Source: an uncultured Porphyromonadaceae bacterium
GTDB taxonomy: Bacteria; Bacteroidota; Bacteroidia; Bacteroidales; Muribaculaceae
Direction of reading: 5' to 3'
Length of the DNA stretch: 5,533 nt
Assembly: GCA_947175455.1 (NCBI GenBank)
Contig: CAMWMW010000150.1
Coordinates: 1 to 5,533, forward strand
In this document: positions 1-5,533 of the stretch, one piece after another
Position numbering within the stretch: position 1 is the first letter of the stretch
Layout of the letters: each line of letters begins with the position of its first letter
Notes under the pieces: model-generated
Databases searched by the model: none
What the model saw: the letters and a program-made list of their open reading frames with translations, nothing else
What the model was told of the DNA's origin: nothing
Program-made: the position numbers and the translations under genes

Positions 1-11
1 CAAAACACTTA

Positions 12-21
12 ATACATGTAT
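12..21. repeat. 10-bp perfect palindrome upstream of promoter
   Basis: ATACATGTAT is a perfect self-complementary decamer. It lies about 30 bases upstream of the proposed -7 element, so it would sit around -45 to -54 relative to the predicted start. That position could suit an activator or repressor half-site pair. A short AT-rich palindrome can also arise by chance, so a regulatory role is only a guess. Confidence 0.25.
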
Positions 22-51
22 GAAATTCTCACAGAATGCAATAAAAATGTT

Positions 52-59
52 TAACTTTG
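52..59 (+). promoter_or_regulatory. Putative Bacteroidota-type -7 promoter element
   Basis: The octamer TAACTTTG matches the TAnnTTTG consensus recognised by the Bacteroidota primary sigma factor, and is followed by C as is common. I see no convincing TTG/TTTG -33 element about 19-21 bases upstream; the bases there read around TCTCACAG. The promoter may therefore be weak or activator-dependent, as is frequent for glycan-utilisation operons. Transcription would start near base 66, giving a 5' leader of about 180 bases before the ATG at 247. No better -7 match was seen between here and the gene. Confidence 0.5.
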
Positions 60-64
60 CGGAA

Positions 65-85
65 TAAGTGTAAAAAATACACTTA
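65..85 (+). promoter_or_regulatory. Perfect 8-bp hairpin at predicted transcription start
   Basis: TAAGTGTA (65-72) and TACACTTA (78-85) are exact reverse complements, separated by five A residues. The repeat starts six bases after the -7 element, so it overlaps the predicted transcription start. It could be a DNA operator for a dimeric regulator or a hairpin at the 5' end of the mRNA that protects or regulates the transcript. It is AT-rich and has no T tract directly after it, so it does not resemble an intrinsic terminator. The structure is directly visible; its role is inference. Confidence 0.45.
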
Positions 86-129
86 AACTGTTTTCCAGTC
101 TGGCGACAAATTCCGCAGTCTTGTTATTG

Positions 130-167
130 CAGTCATATCATAACTGAATAAAATCCGATTATGACTG
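130..167. repeat. Separated 8-bp inverted repeat in leader
   Basis: CAGTCATA (130-137) and TATGACTG (160-167) are exact reverse complements with a 22-base spacer. The spacer itself contains AACTGAATA, which resembles the GACTGAATG at and just after the right arm. It could form a weak RNA stem in the leader or mark a pair of binding half-sites. It may also be chance in AT-rich DNA. Confidence 0.25.
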
Positions 168-246
168 AATGAATATGGAAGCGGGCGAGTCTGCCAATCA
201 TTGTTAAACAACCTTAAAATTCACTTTTAAACTATAACAACTTACC

Positions 247-3129
247 ATGACACGATGTTTATTGTCGCTGATGATTGTTTTTGCCGCCTTGTCAGTGTCG
301 GCTAAAGGAAAAGTTCCTGCAGAGAAAGATATGGCAGGTTATCTCTTCGCTTATTTTACCGGTAACAACAACAATAAGGAGGAAGAGGCAATAAGGTTTG
401 CATTGAGCGATAACGGTTTTGATTACAAGGCGCTTAACGGCAACCGGCCTGTAATAAAATCTTCGCTAGTCAGCGAGACCGGAGGTGTGAGGGATCCGCA
501 TATTCTTCGTGGACCCGATAATTGTTTCTATATGGTTGTGACAGACATGGTCAGTGCCAGAGGATGGGATTCCAACAGAGGGATGGTTCTGCTGAAATCA
601 TGCGATCTGGTCAACTGGACTCATTCCGCAATCAATATCCAGAAGAAATACAGCGGGCAGGAGAATCTGAAAAGAGTATGGGCTCCTCAGACAATCTATG
701 ATCCCAAGGCAAAGAAGTTCCTGATATATTGGTCAATGCAGCATGGCAACGGTCCTGATATAATATACTATGCTTACGCCAATAAGGATTTCACCGATAT
801 CGAAGGCACTCCCAAGCCGTTTTTTCTTCCGCAGGACGGAAAGTCGTGTATTGACGGTGATATTGTCTATAAAGACGGCATATACCACCTCTTTTATAAG
901 ACTGAAGGTCATGGGAATGGCATAAAAGTTGCGACTACAAGAGATCTGACTTCCGGCAAGTGGACAGAGTATCCTGATTACAAGCAACAGACGAAAGAGG
1001 CTGTGGAAGGTGCCGGTACATTCAAACTTATCGGAGAAGACAGATATATCCTGATGTATGACGTATACATGAAGAAAGGGTATGATTTTACAGAATCTGT
1101 GGATTTGCAGAATTTCAAGAATGTCGAGCGTCCTGTAACCATGAATTTTCATCCGCGTCATGGCACGGTAATTCAGGTGACGAAAGATGAGATGGAACGT
1201 CTTCGCCAGAAATGGGGTGATGTGGAAAAAGGCATTTCAGAAGCTTCTGTAAGCAGTCCTGACGGTAAACTGAGGGTGGATGTGAAGACAAACGGAGGTG
1301 CTCCTGTATATAACGTATATTACAACGGAGTGCTGATGCTTGAAGACTCACCTCTGGGCATTGTGGCAGATTACGGAGATTTCTCAAAAGATCTCCGAAT
1401 GATCGCACGGCATGACAACGAATGGCATAAGACATATACTAACGAAAGACTCAAAAAATCTTCGGTTAAATTCGATGCGAATTCTCTTACGTGTGAATTT
1501 AAGAATCCGAAAGGTGATAAAGTGGGCATTGAGTTTGTGGTTTCTGATAATGATGTGGCATTCAGGTATAATCTTGCCAAACCTAAAGAAACAGGCGCTG
1601 CGAGAATAATGGCGGAGAAGACAGGTTTCCATATCCCGTCATACGCTACTGCATTTCTGACTCCTCAGAGCGATGCCATGATAGCATGGAAACGCACAAA
1701 GCCGAGTTATGAGGAGGAATACATTATCGATGCGCCTCTTGACACCCGTTCACACTATGGACATGGTTTTACATTTCCGGGTCTTTTCCGCATCGGTGAC
1801 AAAGGCTGGGTACTTCTGAGCGAGACCGGTGTAGACCGCAATTATTGTGGTTCCCGATTGACAGACCGGAAAGACGGTGTCTACTCCATCGCATTCCCGA
1901 TGCCGGAAGAAAACAACGGCAACGGCACCAGCGAACCGGCGTTTGCCCTGCCGGGCTCGACACCCTGGCGCACAATCACGGTAGGTGCGGATCTCGCACC
2001 TATTGTAGAGACTACCGCTCCCTGGAACACGGTTGAGCCTCGTTATGAATCAAAACATACCTATAATCCGGATAAAGGAACGTGGAGCTGGATCGTATGG
2101 CAGGACAACAGTATCAATAAGAAGGATATCAAGAAGTTCATAGATCTTGCCGGTGCCATGGGTTATCCTTATACACTAATTGACAACTATTGGGATCGTA
2201 CAATCGGTCGTGACGGCATCATCGAACTGATGGAATATGGCAAAGACAAGGGTGTCACACCTCTTTTATGGTATAGCTCAAGCGGTTATTGGAATGATAT
2301 CGAGCAGAGTCCGATAAACATAATGGATAATCCGATTACCAGAAAGAGAGAGATGGAGTGGCTTCAAAGCATCGGAGTCAAAGGTATAAAAGTGGATTTC
2401 TTCGGGGGTGACAAACAAGAGACAATGCGTTTGTATGAAGATATCCTCAGCGATGCCGATGATCACGGTCTTATGGTGATATTCCATGGCTGTACGCTTC
2501 CTCGCGGCTGGGAACGCATGTATCCCAATTATGTCGGAAGCGAAGCGGTGCTGGCTTCGGAAAATATGGTTTTTAATCAGCATTTCTGCGACAAGGAAGC
2601 TGAGAATGCCACGCTGCATCCTTTTATAAGAAACACAGTCGGCGCCATGGAGTATGGCGGAACCTTCCTGAACAAGAGACTGCACAAGACAAATGCCGAA
2701 GGCAATTATCGGCGGACATCAGATGCCTTTCAGCTTGCCCTTGCCACAATATACCAGAGTCCCGCCCAGAACTTCGCGCTTACGCCCAACAATCTGGAGG
2801 ATGCCTCTCCTCTTGCTTTGGAATATATGCGGTCGGTTCCTACAAAATGGGACGAGACAAGATATGTGGCAGGTTATCCGGGACAGTATGCCGTTATTGC
2901 CCGTAAAAGCGGGGGGAAATGGTATGTGGCAGGTATAAACGCCGGAAAAGAGGCGGTGTCACTGGAACTCAATCTTGACTTTATCCAGCCCGGCGAAGCG
3001 GTGGTTTATTCTGACGGTGAGGGTGATGCGTTGGTGAAAAACACCGTATCTCTGAAAAATGGCAGGAAATCCGGAATAAGATATGCCGTAACCATTCCTT
3101 CCGAAAAAGGCATTGTAATCGTTAAATAA
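247..3129 (+). CDS. Secreted two-enzyme fusion: GH43 propeller plus GH97 glycosidase
   Basis: This is a 960-residue protein. A Sec signal peptide (hydrophobic stretch about residues 5-18, likely cut after SVSA, residue 19) has no lipobox, so it is probably a soluble periplasmic enzyme. Residues about 28-325 form a GH43 five-bladed propeller. The expected triad is visible: D83 in VRDPHIL (base), D203 in IDGD (pKa modulator) and E254 in VEGAG (acid), plus WAPQ at 145-148 and the late RHG motif with H305. Residues about 332-590 match the GH97 N-terminal beta-sandwich (HYGHGFTFPGLF, SETGVDRNYCG). The (beta/alpha)8 barrel covers about 591-860, and a C-terminal beta-sandwich about 875-960. In the barrel, D717 in KVDFF sits where retaining GH97 enzymes carry the nucleophile. 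E766 and E772 lie in the GSEAVLASE segment, which lines up with the usual REGVRGQE acid region. The family picture predicts removal of arabinosyl and alpha-galactosyl or beta-L-arabinopyranosyl groups, but substrate is inferred. The ATG is supported by the signal peptide directly following it; there is no Shine-Dalgarno site. It is followed after 32 bases by a GH51 gene, probably in one operon. Confidence 0.93.
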   Translation: MTRCLLSLMIVFAALSVSAKGKVPAEKDMAGYLFAYFTGNNNNKEEEAIRFALSDNGFDYKALNGNRPVIKSSLVSETGGVRDPHILRGPDNCFYMVVTDMVSARGWDSNRGMVLLKSCDLVNWTHSAINIQKKYSGQENLKRVWAPQTIYDPKAKKFLIYWSMQHGNGPDIIYYAYANKDFTDIEGTPKPFFLPQDGKSCIDGDIVYKDGIYHLFYKTEGHGNGIKVATTRDLTSGKWTEYPDYKQQTKEAVEGAGTFKLIGEDRYILMYDVYMKKGYDFTESVDLQNFKNVERPVTMNFHPRHGTVIQVTKDEMERLRQKWGDVEKGISEASVSSPDGKLRVDVKTNGGAPVYNVYYNGVLMLEDSPLGIVADYGDFSKDLRMIARHDNEWHKTYTNERLKKSSVKFDANSLTCEFKNPKGDKVGIEFVVSDNDVAFRYNLAKPKETGAARIMAEKTGFHIPSYATAFLTPQSDAMIAWKRTKPSYEEEYIIDAPLDTRSHYGHGFTFPGLFRIGDKGWVLLSETGVDRNYCGSRLTDRKDGVYSIAFPMPEENNGNGTSEPAFALPGSTPWRTITVGADLAPIVETTAPWNTVEPRYESKHTYNPDKGTWSWIVWQDNSINKKDIKKFIDLAGAMGYPYTLIDNYWDRTIGRDGIIELMEYGKDKGVTPLLWYSSSGYWNDIEQSPINIMDNPITRKREMEWLQSIGVKGIKVDFFGGDKQETMRLYEDILSDADDHGLMVIFHGCTLPRGWERMYPNYVGSEAVLASENMVFNQHFCDKEAENATLHPFIRNTVGAMEYGGTFLNKRLHKTNAEGNYRRTSDAFQLALATIYQSPAQNFALTPNNLEDASPLALEYMRSVPTKWDETRYVAGYPGQYAVIARKSGGKWYVAGINAGKEAVSLELNLDFIQPGEAVVYSDGEGDALVKNTVSLKNGRKSGIRYAVTIPSEKGIVIVK

Positions 3130-3161
3130 GGAATTTGTTGAATAATACCAATAGTAACATC

Positions 3162-5533
3162 ATGAAATTTGATGCTATCATAAAAGCAGCTGTAGGCGCG
3201 TTTGCGCTTACAGCTTCGTTTGTTATAAGCGCAGGGACTCCCCGCAATATGCCGGATTCGGTATTGTTGTTCTCATATTCAAAGGCTGACGGACGCAGCG
3301 GATTGCGGCTTGCATGGAGTGATAGCGGCATTGTCTGGAAATCTATTGCCGATCCTGCCGGTCCGGCGGATGCCGCATATGACTTTGTTTCCTCCGATTT
3401 CGGTCCATGGGGAAGTCATAAAACCATGTTTGAACCCCATTTGTACAAAACTTCAGACGGCTGGATCGCCACATGGTATGTGTCCGATAAAAAGGAAACG
3501 GTCGCATATGCTCGTTCCGTAGATCTTATTGTGTGGGAACCGCAGAAATATTCAAAGAAAGAGGATTCCTGCCGGATGGGTTGTTGCGGACTGAAGCAAG
3601 GTGAGCCAGCCGGCATAGAACTCGGAGGTAAACGCGTATATGGGGAAATTATCAAAGTGCCTTCTTCTCTGGTGAGAAATTTAACCGGTTATGTGGAGGA
3701 AAGAGGCATCAGGCATAGACGCGAAAGTGAGCTGATGAAGGATGACAGCAAACGGTTTGCGGGGATGAACGGACTTACCGCCGAGATATCGCTTGATGGG
3801 GAAAAAGCCCCATATCGCATCAGTGATAAACTGATCGGAATATTTTTTGAAGATATCAGTTATGCGGCTGACGGCGGTTTGTATGCCGAGCTGATACAGA
3901 ACCGCGATTTTGAATACGATTATTCGGAAAACCATAAGAAGGGGTGGGGACCGTCTTATTCATGGAGTCTTTCCGATGCGGGCGGAAACAGTATGAAAAT
4001 GAATTTCTCTACAGACAATCCGCTGCATGAAAACAATCCTCACTATCTCGCCGTCAGTTCATCTTCACGACAGCAAAGACTCGAAAACACCGGTTTTGAC
4101 GGCATCTCCGTAAAGAAAGGGGAGACTTATGATTTCTCGATGTTTGTAAGACTTGGAAATCCCCGTGATTCCCGAAAATTTAATGTCAGTATAATTGCCC
4201 CCGACGGGAAGAGAGTGGCATCGGGGAAAGTGGCGGCAAAGGGTTCCGGCTGGCAAAAGCCGGCGATTATGCTCAAAGCGAGACAAAGCGTTTCGGGAGC
4301 CAGACTGGTGCTGGAGATTCCTGCCGACACACAATGTGACATTGATATGGTTTCGCTGTTTCCGTCGAATACATTCAATAATCGCAAAAACGGACTCAGA
4401 AAGGATCTTGCACAGGTTCTTGCTGACCTTAAGCCTCGTTTTGTCAGGTTTCCGGGAGGATGTGTGGCACATGGCGACGGCATAGACAATATATATGACT
4501 GGAAAGGATCCATAGGTCAGCTTGAAAGCCGTAAACCGTTGCGCAACATATGGAACTATCATCAGAGCAGAGGTCTGGGTTATCACGAATATTTTCTGTT
4601 TTGCGAGGATTTGAAAGCTGAACCGCTCCCGGTGCTTGCCGCCGGCGTTCCTTGTCAGAATTCAGGACGTTCCCATTCCGGTTCCGACAGTGAGATAACA
4701 TCTCTCGGTCAGCAGTGTGGAATCCCTATGGACAAAATGGATGAATATGTTCAGGATATCCTCGATTTGATAGAATATGCCAACGGTCCGGTCGATTCGG
4801 AATGGGGTGCCAGACGTGCTGAAGCCGGTCATCCGGAACCTTTCAATCTTAAATATGTCGGTATCGGAAACGAAGATATGATTACAGATGTTTTTGAAGA
4901 GAGATTCAAGTATATACACGACATATTAAAGGAAAAGCATCCGGAAATCGTAGTCGTAGGAACCGTCGGACCGTTTTTTGAAGGGTCTGATTATACTGAA
5001 GGGTGGAAGTTTGCCAGGAAAGAAAATGTGGCAATGGTAGATGAACATTATTATGTTGCGCCCGGATGGTATCTCAACAACCGCGATTACTACGACAGTT
5101 ATGACCGTAGCGGTCCCAAGGTTTATCTCGGTGAATACGCGTCGCATCTTCCGGACCGGAAAAACACGCTTGAGGCAGCCCTGTCAATCGCCCTTTATCT
5201 TACTGATGTGGAACGCAACGGAGATGTGGTGGAAATGACATCTTATGCTCCTCTGTTGGCAAAGGACGGACATGTGAACTGGCGCCCGGATATGGTGTTC
5301 TTTGACAATGATTCAATCCGTCTCACACCCGACTATCATGTGCAGAAAATGTATGGTACGAATTCAGGCACCGTCTATTTCCCAGCAAATGCTTCGTTGT
5401 CGGAACAGTCGGAAGATGTTTCCAGACGGTTCGGATACTCCATAGTAAAGGATGAAGAAAGCGGAGACGTGATTCTCAAAGTTGCGAATCTTCTGCCGGT
5501 TACGGTTGATGTCAATGCCCATCTGAAATCCCT
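3162..5533 (+). CDS. Alpha-L-arabinofuranosidase, GH51 (3' end outside window)
   Basis: The frame stays open from the ATG to the window edge (790 codons plus two bases); the end is cut off, not broken. A Sec signal peptide (residues 1-24, likely cut after ISA) lacks a lipobox, suggesting a periplasmic enzyme. Residues about 33-130 resemble one or two blades of a GH43/GH32-type propeller (LLFSY...LAWSDSG...W, then WIATWYVSD...YARSVDLIVW) but carry no GH43 triad. The GH51 part starts near 205 with ISDKLIGIFFEDISYAADGG. A CBM4-like beta-sandwich follows at about 260-395. The (beta/alpha)8 barrel covers about 400-700, with RFPGG at 429-433, GIGNED with acid/base E571, DEHYY at 627-631, and YLGEYAS with nucleophile E658. 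A C-terminal beta-sandwich begins after about 700 and is probably missing only its last tens of residues. Family members release terminal alpha-L-arabinofuranose with retention. The position usually held by Glu after RFPGGC is H437. An in-frame TTG at 3138 with AAGGAA before it is an alternative start, but the ATG gives the better signal peptide. Confidence 0.93.
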   Translation, partial: MKFDAIIKAAVGAFALTASFVISAGTPRNMPDSVLLFSYSKADGRSGLRLAWSDSGIVWKSIADPAGPADAAYDFVSSDFGPWGSHKTMFEPHLYKTSDGWIATWYVSDKKETVAYARSVDLIVWEPQKYSKKEDSCRMGCCGLKQGEPAGIELGGKRVYGEIIKVPSSLVRNLTGYVEERGIRHRRESELMKDDSKRFAGMNGLTAEISLDGEKAPYRISDKLIGIFFEDISYAADGGLYAELIQNRDFEYDYSENHKKGWGPSYSWSLSDAGGNSMKMNFSTDNPLHENNPHYLAVSSSSRQQRLENTGFDGISVKKGETYDFSMFVRLGNPRDSRKFNVSIIAPDGKRVASGKVAAKGSGWQKPAIMLKARQSVSGARLVLEIPADTQCDIDMVSLFPSNTFNNRKNGLRKDLAQVLADLKPRFVRFPGGCVAHGDGIDNIYDWKGSIGQLESRKPLRNIWNYHQSRGLGYHEYFLFCEDLKAEPLPVLAAGVPCQNSGRSHSGSDSEITSLGQQCGIPMDKMDEYVQDILDLIEYANGPVDSEWGARRAEAGHPEPFNLKYVGIGNEDMITDVFEERFKYIHDILKEKHPEIVVVGTVGPFFEGSDYTEGWKFARKENVAMVDEHYYVAPGWYLNNRDYYDSYDRSGPKVYLGEYASHLPDRKNTLEAALSIALYLTDVERNGDVVEMTSYAPLLAKDGHVNWRPDMVFFDNDSIRLTPDYHVQKMYGTNSGTVYFPANASLSEQSEDVSRRFGYSIVKDEESGDVILKVANLLPVTVDVNAHLKS

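Larger units (their letters stand above)
60..246 (+). other. Non-coding 5' leader of the GH43-GH97 gene
   Basis: No open reading frame with a credible start is present here. The stretch holds the hairpin at 65-85, three CAGTC pentamers (96-100, 116-120, 130-134), a separated 8-bp inverted repeat (130-137 with 160-167), and a small palindrome TTGTT-A-AACAA at 201-211. The last 20 bases before the ATG are A/T/C-rich with no Shine-Dalgarno site, which is normal in Bacteroidota. I recognise no known riboswitch class. The leader length leaves room for RNA-level regulation, but this cannot be shown from sequence alone. Confidence 0.4.

Noticed and set aside
201..211. TTGTT-A-AACAA palindrome near the first gene's start
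   Set aside because: Short and AT-rich, with no extension of the arms; noted in the leader description but not strong enough for a separate call.
364..375. AAC/AAT triplet repeat near the start of the GH43 module
   Set aside because: Four near-identical codons giving a short Asn run in a surface loop; too short to suggest phase variation, and triplet changes would keep the frame.
376..382. Perfect AAGGAGG inside the first gene
   Set aside because: It encodes part of the low-complexity NNNNKEEE loop (residues 40-47) and no start codon follows at a suitable distance in an open frame of its own.
733..1161. 142-codon open frame on the minus strand
   Set aside because: It is antisense to the GH43 propeller containing the catalytic D203 and E254; no domain, signal or credible start context was seen.
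2278..2685. 135-codon open frame on the minus strand
   Set aside because: It is antisense to the GH97 catalytic barrel, where the plus strand has clear conserved motifs; no family resemblance is visible in the antisense product.
3130..3161. Possible terminator between the two genes
   Set aside because: The 32-base gap has no GC-rich stem or T tract, so I read the genes as co-transcribed.
4065..4586. 173-codon open frame on the minus strand
   Set aside because: It lies wholly inside the GH51 gene opposite its carbohydrate-binding and early barrel region, has no recognisable motif, and its translation looks like reverse-strand noise.
1..5533. CRISPR array, tRNA/rRNA, insertion sequence or phage elements
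   Set aside because: No regularly spaced repeats, RNA-gene hallmarks, transposase motifs or terminal inverted repeats were seen; the window is almost fully occupied by the two enzyme genes.

Overview
The window carries two co-oriented genes for secreted plant-polysaccharide-degrading enzymes, plus a 246-base upstream leader. The style points to Bacteroidota, most likely an intestinal Bacteroidales (Muribaculaceae, Prevotella or Bacteroides relatives). Reasons: a -7 element of the type TAnnTTTG, AT-rich leaders without a Shine-Dalgarno site at either ATG, closely packed glycoside hydrolase genes with signal peptides, and enzyme families (GH97, and GH51 with an N-terminal propeller-like piece) typical of that phylum. 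Genus-level assignment is inference only.

Layout. Bases 1-246 are non-coding. They hold a plausible promoter (-7 element at 52-59), an 8-bp perfect hairpin at the predicted transcription start (65-85), a 10-bp palindrome further upstream (12-21), and a long-loop inverted repeat (130-167). Bases 247-3129 encode a 960-residue protein. It joins a complete GH43 five-bladed propeller (about residues 28-325) to a complete GH97 enzyme (about 332-960). The expected catalytic residues of both modules are visible. After a 32-base gap, bases 3162 to the window end encode the first 790 residues of a GH51 alpha-L-arabinofuranosidase. It has a short, incomplete propeller-like N-terminal module and an inserted carbohydrate-binding-like beta-sandwich; its C-terminus lies beyond the window. 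This second frame has no stop in the window.

How they work together. Both proteins have Sec signal peptides without a lipobox, so both should act in the periplasm on oligosaccharides already imported by an outer-membrane system. A GH43, a retaining-type GH97 and a GH51 together suggest trimming of arabinose- and galactose-decorated plant glycans such as arabinan, RG-I side chains or arabinogalactan. The window looks like part of a polysaccharide utilisation locus, although no SusC/SusD pair or regulator is visible here. The exact linkage specificity cannot be read from sequence. The most unusual items are the two-enzyme GH43-GH97 fusion and the incomplete propeller-like module on the neighbouring GH51.
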